This document shows, piece by piece, positions 17,698 to 25,804 of a DNA stretch of 64,000 nt. Both the position numbers and the translations under genes were made by a program. Numbering within the stretch: position 1 is the stretch's first letter; the number at the start of each line of letters is the position of its first letter. Source of the DNA: Pontibacter ummariensis (lineage in GTDB: Bacteria; Bacteroidota; Bacteroidia; Cytophagales; Hymenobacteraceae); contig NZ_FZOQ01000002.1 in assembly GCF_900188175.1 (NCBI RefSeq), positions 186,001 through 250,000 of the forward strand, in the 5' to 3' direction. The notes beneath the pieces were generated by a model. The model was not told the origin of the DNA and ran no database searches. It saw nothing but the letters and a program-made list of their open reading frames with translations.

Positions 17698-17749
17698 GTA
17701 GGAGTCATCAGCCTTTGCTTTAGGCGGTTTCTGGTGGTACCCCATCACC
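17698..17749 (-). ncRNA. Fluoride riboswitch (crcB RNA)
   Basis: Read on the minus strand, the 52 bases start GGTGATGGGGTACCACC and end TGATGACTCCTAC. They align with the known fluoride aptamer (GGCGATGG...CGCC...ATGACACCTAC): P1 GGTG/CACC, the invariant GATGG, an AGAAACC stretch in place of ATAAACG, a GCC...GGC stem, and the conserved TGATGA-CTCCTAC 3' part. It starts within a few bases of the predicted transcription start and ends 49 bases before the CLC-F ATG. Position, order of elements and target gene all agree. Confidence 0.93.
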
Positions 17750-17757
17750 ATGTAATA

Positions 17758-17788
17758 CAAAATTAGTGATACGCCTCTCAATACCAAA
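17758..17788 (-). promoter_or_regulatory. Promoter of the fluoride riboswitch/CLC-F transcript
   Basis: TTTG (17788-17785), exactly 19 bases, TAATTTTG (17765-17758): a perfect Bacteroidota promoter. The predicted start, about 7 bases on, falls at the 5' edge of the aptamer. Confidence 0.85.
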
Positions 17789-18021
17789 GCGCTGTTTCTT
17801 CTTATGTAAGTAAAAAATGAGATTTGCAAAAGGGTGCTGACACAGGTGCAAGGTAAACTTGCGAAAGCAGATGTGGGCGGACAAAATTGTACCATTTAGG
17901 GATAAACAGGAACAAAGGAAGGGATATTGCAAAAAACTGGATCTTTTTAAATCTTCTGGAGCAGCTTTAAGTATAAACATCGAACGCCCCTAAAATCAGT
18001 TTAAATTCGAAACATTATAAG

Positions 18022-18237
18022 ATGAAGCGTGAAACCAAAGAACAGATAAAAGAGGAAGTAACAGCTATTCAACAGAAACTCGAAAACCTGCTCACCCTGT
18101 TAGACCAGGAGACGGATGAAGCGGCGCAGCCCGAGGATACAGAGGAGGAAATCAAAAACGAGGACATCCCTACCGTAACCATTACACCTCCAGAAGTGCC
18201 CGCACAAAATGTAAGCGGGGCGGGTGAAAAAAGGTAA
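18022..18237 (+). CDS. Small acidic coiled-coil protein, unknown function
   Basis: The protein has 71 residues. The first 35 residues are a heptad-like helix (KEQIKEEVTAIQQKLENLLTLL), the middle is very acidic, and the end is proline/valine-rich. No family was recognised. A strong terminator starts right after the stop codon, so it is a single-gene transcript. Confidence 0.55.
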   Translation: MKRETKEQIKEEVTAIQQKLENLLTLLDQETDEAAQPEDTEEEIKNEDIPTVTITPPEVPAQNVSGAGEKR

Positions 18238-18238
18238 A

Positions 18239-18280
18239 AAAAGGAGAAGAGGAGAGCCTGGTTTCTCCTCTTCTCCTTTT
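18239..18280 (+). terminator. Rho-independent terminator
   Basis: A 17-base-pair perfect stem, AAAAGGAGAAGAGGAGA pairing with TCTCCTCTTCTCCTTTT across an 8-base loop, begins two bases after the stop of the 71-residue gene. Confidence 0.85.
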
Positions 18281-18449
18281 ATCAAGTAACACAACAAGGT
18301 GCCTTCGCAGGATATCGTCTCCTGCTTAGAAGGCGAAGGTTTCCTACTGCCCAGTATCAGGGGCTTTTCCTAACGAAAGAAACCCCAAGCCGGTACACCT
18401 TCCTTTAAATCACGTTAAGCTTACTATACCCAGACAAAAAAGAAAAAAC

Positions 18450-18902
18450 ATGGCAGCAAACAACAATATCAGCTACGACAGCTATACCCCCTACCAGCAA
18501 GAGGGGCTGAATAAGGAAGAAGTGATTGACTTCCTGTACAACAGCCTCGATGAGTACGGGGATGCTCGGGAAGATATTGCCAAATGCATAGACTATGCCC
18601 TATCAAAGGCAGAGGGCAAAGGAGGCTCTGTGCTGGTGGCCCGGGAGCAAAACAGGGTGGTAGGTGCGCTTATTCTGAATAATACGGGTATGAGCGGCTA
18701 TATCCCCGAAAACATTCTGGTTTACGTAGCCGTGCACAACAGCCAACGTGGAAAGGGCGTAGGAAAGAAGCTTGTGCAGCTGGCAGCCGGCCAAACGAGC
18801 GGCAGCATCGCCCTGCACGTGGAGCCCCATAATCCAGCCCGGCACCTGTACGAAAAACTCGGTTTCACAAACAAATACTTAGAGTACAGACTACAACGAT
18901 AA
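18450..18902 (+). CDS. GNAT family N-acetyltransferase
   Basis: The protein has 150 residues. The acetyl-CoA loop is VAVHNSQRGKGVGKKLVQLA (about residues 93-112), and the C-terminal strand HVEPHNPARHLYEKLGF is typical of GNATs acting on amino acids or small amines. It ends 3 bases before the racemase-like gene, so the two are probably co-transcribed and act on the same amino acid. The substrate is unknown. Confidence 0.85.
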   Translation: MAANNNISYDSYTPYQQEGLNKEEVIDFLYNSLDEYGDAREDIAKCIDYALSKAEGKGGSVLVAREQNRVVGALILNNTGMSGYIPENILVYVAVHNSQRGKGVGKKLVQLAAGQTSGSIALHVEPHNPARHLYEKLGFTNKYLEYRLQR

Positions 18903-18905
18903 CAT

Positions 18906-19976
18906 ATGGCAGTTTTAAAGCTGTACCGCGATAAGCTAAAACATAATTACGAGCACCTGGACCGCACGCTGAAAGAGCATGGCATAGACTGGGGTGTTGT
19001 TACGAAGCTGCTTTGTGGAAATGAGCTGTTCTTGCAGGAGGTACTGGCACTTGGAGTGAAGGAGATCCACGACTCACGGGTAACGAACTTAAAGGCGATC
19101 AAAAAGGTAGCCCCTGCGGTGCAGACCGTTTACATCAAGCCGGCCCCCAAGGGCAGTATTCCGGAGATAGTCAGCTTTGCCGACGTGAGCTTCCAGACAG
19201 AATTAGACATCATCAGGCTGTTATCGGATGAAGCGGTGCGCCAGAAGAAAGTGCACAAGATCATCATTATGATCGAGATGGGCGACCTGCGCGAAGGCGT
19301 GATGGGGGATGAGTTGGTCGACTTTTATGAGAAGGTGTTCCAACTGCCGGGCATCTCTGTGATCGGCCTTGGCGCTAACTTTAATTGCCTGCATGGGGTA
19401 ATGCCCACACAGGACAAGCTCATTCAGCTCTGCCTGTACAAGCAAGTGATCGAGGCGACGTTCAACAAGAAAATACCCTGGGTATCCGGGGGCACTTCCG
19501 TCACCATTCCGTTGCTGTTCAACCACCTGCTACCCAAAGGGGTGAATCACTTCCGGATAGGCGAGGCGCTTTTCTTTGGCCTGAACCTTTTCACAGGCGA
19601 GACTTTTGAAGGCATGCACAACGATGTGCTGGAGCTTTGCACGGAAATCATTGAGCTAACAGAAAAACCCAAGGTGCCCAGCGGGCAGTTGGCCGAAAAC
19701 CCCAGCGGCGAGAGCTACGAAATAGATGAAAGCCTTTACGGCAAGACCTCCTACCGCGCCATTCTGGACCTCGGCCTGCTGGACGTCAACCCCAAGTTTC
19801 TGCTACCCAAAGACGAGGATTTGCAGGTGATCGGGGCAAGCTCCGACATGCTGGTGGTGGAACTGGGCCAGAACGGCCATAACTATAAAGTAGGCGATAT
19901 GCTGCAGTTTAACCTGCGGTACATGGGCGCCCTGGGCATCATGAACTCCCGGTACATCGGGAAAGAGGTTAAATAA
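18906..19976 (+). CDS. Alanine/ornithine racemase family PLP enzyme
   Basis: The protein has 356 residues and the alanine-racemase-like barrel fold. The PLP lysine is Lys34 in VVTKLLCGNE, in place of the usual VVKANAYG. GANFNCLHG and SGGTSVTIPLL are the mid-barrel elements of the YhfX/ornithine racemase branch. The C-terminal beta-domain includes LGLLDVNPKFLLP. It is preceded by a GNAT gene, suggesting a small pathway for a D- or modified amino acid. It could be an ornithine, glutamate or broad-range racemase. Confidence 0.8.
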   Translation: MAVLKLYRDKLKHNYEHLDRTLKEHGIDWGVVTKLLCGNELFLQEVLALGVKEIHDSRVTNLKAIKKVAPAVQTVYIKPAPKGSIPEIVSFADVSFQTELDIIRLLSDEAVRQKKVHKIIIMIEMGDLREGVMGDELVDFYEKVFQLPGISVIGLGANFNCLHGVMPTQDKLIQLCLYKQVIEATFNKKIPWVSGGTSVTIPLLFNHLLPKGVNHFRIGEALFFGLNLFTGETFEGMHNDVLELCTEIIELTEKPKVPSGQLAENPSGESYEIDESLYGKTSYRAILDLGLLDVNPKFLLPKDEDLQVIGASSDMLVVELGQNGHNYKVGDMLQFNLRYMGALGIMNSRYIGKEVK

Positions 19977-20002
19977 GCTTTTGCCCCTCCCATTTGTTTC
20001 TC

Positions 20003-20034
20003 GCCGCAGGCCTTCCACTGGTCTGCGGCTTTTT
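20003..20034 (+). terminator. Rho-independent terminator after the racemase gene
   Basis: GCCGCAGGCC pairs with GGTCTGCGGC (10 pairs, one G-T) over a 7-base loop and is followed by TTTTT. Confidence 0.8.
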
Positions 20035-20114
20035 GCTCAAGAGTGCTAGGGGAGCAGCGTCAATAACTTTTATCTCCTGTCAGCGTCTTATTAGGCAACT
20101 TTAAAAAGCTGCTT

Positions 20115-21449
20115 ATGACCAGACTTACCTTGGTGCGCCGCATTTTACACCCCCTGCAGGAATTTGTACAGGCAGAAGCTTTTAGCGGCGTACTGCTTAT
20201 GCTGGTAACGCTGACGGCGCTTGCCTGGGCTAACTCCCCCTGGGCTGCCACCTACGAGGAATTCTGGAACAGCCCTTTAACGATCTCGGTAGGTGGCTTT
20301 GGCTTATCGAAAGCTGCCATCCTTTGGATCAACGATGGCCTTATGGCTGTTTTCTTTTTTGTGGTAGGCCTGGAAATAAAGCGGGAAATGCTAACTGGAG
20401 AGCTTTCCTCGTTCAGCAACGCCGCCTTCCCTGTGGTGGCTGCTGTGGGCGGGATGCTCGTACCCGCCGGGGTCTATGTCTGGTTCAACTATAACCAAGC
20501 GGGTATAGACGGCTGGGGCATTCCCATGGCAACCGATATTGCTTTTGCTTTGGGCGTGCTGACGCTGCTGGGAAACAGAGCACCCCTTACTCTCAAGCTC
20601 TTCCTGGTTGCCTTCGCAATAGTGGATGACATCGGGGCTGTACTCGTGATCGCCCTCTTTTATACCGCAGAGGTAAACTTCCTGAGCCTATGGGTTGGTT
20701 TCCTCATCTTTGGGATTTTGATCATCCTGATGGCGGTGCGGGTGCGGGCCATCTGGTTCTATGTGCTGCTCGGGCTTATCATGTGGGTGGCCTTTCTTAA
20801 GTCCGGCGTACATGCGACCATTGCGGGCATCCTGCTGGCCATTACCATTCCGGCGCGATCTAAGGTAACAGAGCAGGAGTTCATTTCGTCAACAGACACT
20901 TTGCTTGGCGAGTTGCATGCCCTTCATTTCGCGCAGCACAGCAAACAGGAGGAGGTGCTGCCGGAAGAAGAGAGTTTTCAGGCAGCCGTGCATACCATAG
21001 AGCAGAACTGTGAGGAGGTGCTATCGCCCCTGCAGCGCCTGGAACACGCCCTGCACCCCTGGGTTGCCTATGCCATCATGCCGGTTTTTGCCCTGGCCAA
21101 CGCGGGCATCTTTATAGACGCCTCCCTGACCGATGGCTTCCTGAACCCGATCTCCTGGGGTATTATCCTCGGCTTAGTAGTTGGCAAACCGTTAGGCATC
21201 TTGCTTTTAACCTGGCTTGCCGCTGTCACCGGCCTGGTCCGGAAGCCCGACACTTTTAGCTGGGCGCAGCTTTTGGGGGCTGGCTTGTTAGGAGGCATCG
21301 GCTTTACTATGTCCATTTTCATTGCCAACCTGGCATTTGCGGGCTCCCCCTTTCTGGCGCAGGCCAAGCTGGCCATCCTCTGCGCCTCGCTGGTAGCAGG
21401 CCTGGGCGCTTACCTGCTCCTCCGCGTCAGTTCCCCTGCTAAAGCCTGA
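20115..21449 (+). CDS. nhaA: Na+/H+ antiporter NhaA
   Basis: The protein has 444 residues and about twelve membrane helices. The ion-binding pair Asp171-Asp172 is in AIVDDIGAVLV, and Asp141 is in MATDIAFALGV; both are hallmark NhaA motifs. Between helices near residues 255-310 is a charged cytoplasmic insertion (HFAQHSKQEEVLPEE) also seen in longer NhaA proteins. It exchanges sodium for protons. The gene is convergent with the universal stress protein gene and sits 1.1 kb from the mrp operon. Confidence 0.95.
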   Translation: MTRLTLVRRILHPLQEFVQAEAFSGVLLMLVTLTALAWANSPWAATYEEFWNSPLTISVGGFGLSKAAILWINDGLMAVFFFVVGLEIKREMLTGELSSFSNAAFPVVAAVGGMLVPAGVYVWFNYNQAGIDGWGIPMATDIAFALGVLTLLGNRAPLTLKLFLVAFAIVDDIGAVLVIALFYTAEVNFLSLWVGFLIFGILIILMAVRVRAIWFYVLLGLIMWVAFLKSGVHATIAGILLAITIPARSKVTEQEFISSTDTLLGELHALHFAQHSKQEEVLPEEESFQAAVHTIEQNCEEVLSPLQRLEHALHPWVAYAIMPVFALANAGIFIDASLTDGFLNPISWGIILGLVVGKPLGILLLTWLAAVTGLVRKPDTFSWAQLLGAGLLGGIGFTMSIFIANLAFAGSPFLAQAKLAILCASLVAGLGAYLLLRVSSPAKA

Positions 21450-21467
21450 CAGAAAGACCTAGGCTGA

Positions 21468-22394
21468 TCAGGTGGTGCCGAGCAGGGCGTCTAGAAAGCC
21501 CACGTCTTCTTTTTTATTCTTAAAGACGAGTAAAGGAATATCCATGTCATAGCGCAGCACCTTTTCGGTTACGCTGCCCAGCACGAAGTGTGCCATGGCC
21601 GTCATCCCTTTAGCGCCAACGACCAGCATATCGGCCCTGGCACGTTTTGCCTCCATCACAATCAGCTCACCAATGTCGTCATTTCCCTCCTGGCGCACCA
21701 GTACGAGTTCTGCCCTATCGCGCAGCTCCGGGAAGTGGCTTGTCAGCTTCTTGTACTTATCCTCGGCAAACATCCGCATGCGGGTATCATACTCTTCGTA
21801 GCTCATGCCCATGGTGTGGTAACTGGATGGAACCTGGTACACGTTCAGGCAAATGACATGTACCTCAGGTCGGGCAAGGGCGGAGTGCAGCACCCGGTCC
21901 AGGGCCATCTCGCTGTACTCTGAAAAATCAACGCTCACCACGATGCGGCGCAACCTCGGCTCATACGACTCCGGCACAAAGAGGACGCCCAGATGGCCGG
22001 AACGAAGCAGTTTTTGCCCTAGCACACCGCTGCCCCGCAAGCGCAGCTTCCGCCCCACCAGCATCAGGTCTACTTCCTTGTCTTTTGACCAGCGCAGCAG
22101 TTCCTTTAATGGCGTTCCTTCTTCTACCAAAATCTCCACCTCTGTGCGTGGCACGTTTGCAAAGGCGGGTTGTACCTCAGAGTTGATCATCTGCCGTATT
22201 CCCTCGCCTGCCGACACTTCCTTTCGCCCTCCCTCCTGCGGAAAACCAGCAGGCAACTCCAGGCTTTTCTCTACATGGATAAAGTACACCTTCTCCACTT
22301 CTAAAGCAGCACTTAGAAAGGCAGCGTAGTCTATCAGGACTAAGTCTATTTGCGTTAAGTCCAGAGCCACCATCAATCGGTTTAGCGTGTTCAT
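21468..22394 (-). CDS. Tandem-domain universal stress protein
   Basis: The protein has 308 residues with two UspA domains (about 1-145 and 150-300). The second keeps the ATP-binding pattern in VVGAKGMTAMAHFVLGSVTE; the first has VGRKLRLRGSGVLGQKLL, a less canonical version. It is cytoplasmic. It is convergent with nhaA and divergent from the mrp operon, in keeping with a salt or stress role, though function is not visible. Confidence 0.88.
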   Translation of the reverse strand: MNTLNRLMVALDLTQIDLVLIDYAAFLSAALEVEKVYFIHVEKSLELPAGFPQEGGRKEVSAGEGIRQMINSEVQPAFANVPRTEVEILVEEGTPLKELLRWSKDKEVDLMLVGRKLRLRGSGVLGQKLLRSGHLGVLFVPESYEPRLRRIVVSVDFSEYSEMALDRVLHSALARPEVHVICLNVYQVPSSYHTMGMSYEEYDTRMRMFAEDKYKKLTSHFPELRDRAELVLVRQEGNDDIGELIVMEAKRARADMLVVGAKGMTAMAHFVLGSVTEKVLRYDMDIPLLVFKNKKEDVGFLDALLGTT

Positions 22395-22544
22395 AATTTC
22401 GGGTCTCTTTTAAAGGTCAGACATGGAGTAAATTGCCGGCCTGGCTATCGGGCAAGCTTTGTAACTAAATGGGCGCAGGCAGGTAAACTTGGTAAATACA
22501 TACGGTATAAATCCCAGAATATGTTTACTAAACAACGTAATTAG

Positions 22545-24860
22545 ATGCTCTTTGCCCTCCTCGCCGGATTTATGTTGTCGTTTCTAGCACCAGTGTTGCA
22601 CCGCCTGTTGGGGAAACTCCTGGTGGTGCCGATGGTGCTTTTCCCGCTGGCTCTTTTTGCCTACTTCTGCACCCAATTACCTGGTGTGTTGGCAGGGAAT
22701 GTCCTGTTGCAAGGGTATGCCTGGGCCCCCTCCCTGGGCATTAACCTGCAGTTCCGGCTGGATGGCCTGGGCCTGCTCTTTGCCCTTCTGGTCTCCGGCT
22801 TCGGTGCGCTCGTGATGCTCTACACGAAAGGCTACCTGGGAGAAAGCCCTTTGCTGGGGCGCTTCTACCTGTACCTGACTCTTTTTATGACCGCGATGCT
22901 CGGTGTCGTCCTTTCTGACAACCTCTTCTGCCTGTTTATTTTCTGGGAGCTTACGAGCATCACTTCTTTTCTGCTCATTGGTTTTGATAGCGACAAAGAG
23001 GAGGCCCGCACTTCTGCCTGGCAGGCACTGCTGGTAACAGGCGCTGGCGGCTTAGCCTTGATGGGAGGACTGATCCTTCTGAACTTGGCGACAGGAAGCT
23101 ACACGTTCAGCGCGCTTTTAAACGGCGAAAAGTTTATGGCAACGCACCCCCTCTACTTACCGGCCACCTTACTGCTGCTCTTAGCCTGCTTTACCAAATC
23201 GGCCCAGTTCCCCTTTCATTTCTGGCTGCCCAACGCCATGGCTGCCCCAACCCCTGTGAGTGCCTACCTGCACTCCGCTACCATGGTCAAAGCAGGCATC
23301 TACCTGTTAGCACGGCTTGGTCCGGTATTGGGGGGCACAGAAGTATGGCAAATGGTCTTGCTAATGGTAGGCACGGCTACGACTTTACTCGGTGCCCTGC
23401 TGGCCCTGCAGTACACAGACCTGAAAGCGGTGCTGGCTTATACCACCATCAGCGCTTTGGGGTTAATGGTTAGCCTGACCGGCATCGACACCCCTTTGGC
23501 CTTAAAAGCCCTCCTGGTCTTTCTGTTGGCGCATGCGCTCTACAAAGGAACCTTGTTTATGGTGGTAGGCGCCATCGACCACAGTACGGGCACCCGGGAT
23601 GCTCAAATGCTACGGGGCCTGGGACCACACCTGAAGCTTTTGGCTGCCGCCGCCACCCTGGCTGGTCTGTCTATGGCGGGTATACTCCCATTTTTCGGTT
23701 TTGTAGGGAAAGAACTCTTGTACGAAGCAACGCTGCACAGCCCCCGTCTTACCTGGTGGGCCTTTGGCGGGGCCTTTGTATCGGGCCTTGCTTTTGTTGC
23801 TGTTGCCTCACTTCTAAGCTACGGTATTTTCTGGCATAAAGCTTCTGTGTCTACTCCTGTAAAACATGCCCCCTCTTTTAGTCTGTACCTGCCGCCCCTC
23901 TTGCTTGGCTTGCTTGGCCTGCTGTTGGGCTTATCCCCGTCCTCCCTGGCTGCTCCACTCTTAGAGCAGGCTTTCCAAGTTATTGCCAGCACTACTACTG
24001 AGCTGCACCTGGCCTTGTGGCACGGCTTTACGACCATTTTTGTCCTAAGCCTGGTGACGGTTTCGTTGGGGGTGCTGCTTTACTTCCTCTTGCCCCGCTT
24101 GCAGCAACTTCCTATCACGTACCAAAGGCTATACCAGAACGGACCCAACAAGCTGTACCATCTTACTTTTAAGGGGTTTTTGAAAGGAGCCAAGGCTTTT
24201 ACCAGGCGGGTACAGGGAGGCTACCTCCGGAATTATATGGTGACCATTGTGCTCTTTTTCTGTTGCCTGCTGGTCTTCGTGCTCTGGCGCGATGCTCCTG
24301 CCATAGACCTAAGCCAACGGGTACATTTGCTGCAGGAAGTGCGGCTCTATGAGCTGGTACTCTGGGTACTGGTGATGGCGGCCCTGCTCTACCTGTTAAA
24401 CACCCGCTCCCGGCTGACCTCCATTGTCGTGATGGGGCTGGTAGGGTATTCTGCGGCCCTCTTTTATATTCTGTTCGGCGCACCGGATGTCGCCGCTACC
24501 CAGCTGCTCATCGAGACGCTGACAGTCGTGATCTTTGTGCTGCTCCTACACAAGCTCCCCGCCTTCACTTATCTGTCGCACCAGTACAGGAAGTACAAGT
24601 TTGTCTTCGTATCCGTGCTGTTCGGCAGCCTCATGACCTATGTGCTCCTGCTGGTTCAGGAACACGCCGTTACCTCGGAGCTACAGCAGTTTTATGGCAA
24701 GGCCAGCTACCTGCAAGCACATGGGCGCAACATCGTAAACGTTATTTTGGTCGATTTCAGGGGCTTTGATACGCTGGGTGAAATCACGGTATTAGCTGTG
24801 GCTGCTTTGGGAATCTTTGCCCTCTTGCGGCTTAACCCGGAGAAAGGAGGTAAAAGATGA
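22545..24860 (+). CDS. mrpA: Mrp-type Na+/H+ antiporter subunit A
   Basis: The protein has 771 residues and about 20 membrane helices. The NuoL-like core includes FWELTSITSFLLIGF, FPFHFWLPNAMAAPTPVSAYLHSATMVKAG and the lysine/histidine helices that follow. The C-terminal part (from about 630) holds the MrpA-specific YILFGAPDVAATQLLIET segment. It is the largest subunit of the seven-gene cation antiporter and probably forms the proton path. It overlaps mrpB by 4 bases. Confidence 0.94.
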   Translation: MLFALLAGFMLSFLAPVLHRLLGKLLVVPMVLFPLALFAYFCTQLPGVLAGNVLLQGYAWAPSLGINLQFRLDGLGLLFALLVSGFGALVMLYTKGYLGESPLLGRFYLYLTLFMTAMLGVVLSDNLFCLFIFWELTSITSFLLIGFDSDKEEARTSAWQALLVTGAGGLALMGGLILLNLATGSYTFSALLNGEKFMATHPLYLPATLLLLLACFTKSAQFPFHFWLPNAMAAPTPVSAYLHSATMVKAGIYLLARLGPVLGGTEVWQMVLLMVGTATTLLGALLALQYTDLKAVLAYTTISALGLMVSLTGIDTPLALKALLVFLLAHALYKGTLFMVVGAIDHSTGTRDAQMLRGLGPHLKLLAAAATLAGLSMAGILPFFGFVGKELLYEATLHSPRLTWWAFGGAFVSGLAFVAVASLLSYGIFWHKASVSTPVKHAPSFSLYLPPLLLGLLGLLLGLSPSSLAAPLLEQAFQVIASTTTELHLALWHGFTTIFVLSLVTVSLGVLLYFLLPRLQQLPITYQRLYQNGPNKLYHLTFKGFLKGAKAFTRRVQGGYLRNYMVTIVLFFCCLLVFVLWRDAPAIDLSQRVHLLQEVRLYELVLWVLVMAALLYLLNTRSRLTSIVVMGLVGYSAALFYILFGAPDVAATQLLIETLTVVIFVLLLHKLPAFTYLSHQYRKYKFVFVSVLFGSLMTYVLLLVQEHAVTSELQQFYGKASYLQAHGRNIVNVILVDFRGFDTLGEITVLAVAALGIFALLRLNPEKGGKR

Positions 24861-25396
24861 GAACGGTTATTTTTGCCACTGCCATTCGTATCCTCACCCC
24901 CCTGTTCCTCCTGTTCTCCCTGTACATTTTGTTTCGGGGGCACAACAACCCGGGGGGTGGCTTTATCGGGGGCTTAATCGGGTCCATCGCTTTTATTTTC
25001 CATACCCTAGCCCGCGGTCCCAAGGACACCGTTGATACTTTCTTAAGCCTTACCCTCCGTATAGCTGACCGCATGCCCGGCCAAAGCAGGCCTGCTTACC
25101 TTTCTCAAATGCTGAAGGCAAACCTGGTGGGCCGGAAAAAAGAACTTCCCGATCAGTGGCGCCAGCACAGCCTGCGCTTGCGTCCTCTTTTTCTGATCGC
25201 CCTGGGCCTGCTCATAGCCGTTAGCAGCGGCACATTTAGCTTTTTTAGGGGAGAACCGTATATGACGGCGTGGTGGCCAGACACCCATCTCCCTGTACTT
25301 GCCAGCCTCGGAACACCCCTGTTGTTTGATACGGGTATATACCTTCTGGTACTGGGAATGGTCCTTAAAATGGTTTTTACGATGTCCAGAGACTAA
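24857..25396 (+). CDS. mrpB: Mrp antiporter subunit B
   Basis: The protein has 179 residues. The MnhB domain is recognised by FRGHNNPGGGFIGGL near the start and FDTGIYLLVLG near the end. Between the second helix and the third there is a hydrophilic stretch of about 50 residues (roughly 55-105, with RMPGQSRPAY and RKKELPDQWRQ) that makes the protein longer than the usual 140. It is overlapped by mrpA and 3 bases before mrpC. Confidence 0.92.
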   Translation: MRTVIFATAIRILTPLFLLFSLYILFRGHNNPGGGFIGGLIGSIAFIFHTLARGPKDTVDTFLSLTLRIADRMPGQSRPAYLSQMLKANLVGRKKELPDQWRQHSLRLRPLFLIALGLLIAVSSGTFSFFRGEPYMTAWWPDTHLPVLASLGTPLLFDTGIYLLVLGMVLKMVFTMSRD

Positions 25397-25399
25397 GAG

Positions 25400-25750
25400 A
25401 TGGAAATACTGTTACCTTTCATGATCGGGATTCTGTTTGCCGTAGGGCTGTACTTTATGCTGCACCGGCACCTGTTCAAGCTGATCCTCGGCCTCATCCT
25501 CTTCGGGCTGGCCACCAATCTCTTTTTATTTGTCGTGGGAGGCATTACGCGCAGCAGCATTGCCATTATCCCGGAAACGGAGGAAGTGGCCACAGAGCCC
25601 TATGCCGATCCGGTGCCGCAGGCCCTGCTGCTCACTGCCATCGTGATCGGCTTCGGCATACAGGCATTCGCGATCGTGCTCGTCCGTAGGGTATACCAAA
25701 CCCTTAAGTCCAACAACCTGGATGAACTGAACAGTACGGACAAGACCTAA
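25400..25750 (+). CDS. mrpC: Mrp antiporter subunit C
   Basis: The protein has 116 residues and three helices, a NuoK-like subunit. FKLILGLILFGLATNLFLF and the DPVPQALLLTAIVIGFGIQAF segment are diagnostic of MrpC. It begins 3 bases after mrpB and ends 54 bases before mrpD. Confidence 0.94.
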   Translation: MEILLPFMIGILFAVGLYFMLHRHLFKLILGLILFGLATNLFLFVVGGITRSSIAIIPETEEVATEPYADPVPQALLLTAIVIGFGIQAFAIVLVRRVYQTLKSNNLDELNSTDKT

Positions 25751-25804
25751 ACTTACTCTTTCCGCTCTCTTCTCCAGTCTTCCTCACCGTCAAACACGCC
25801 GTAC

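Noticed and set aside
17683..17895. 70-codon minus-strand frame upstream of the CLC gene
   Set aside because: It overlaps the promoter and the fluoride riboswitch, which explain the conservation better.
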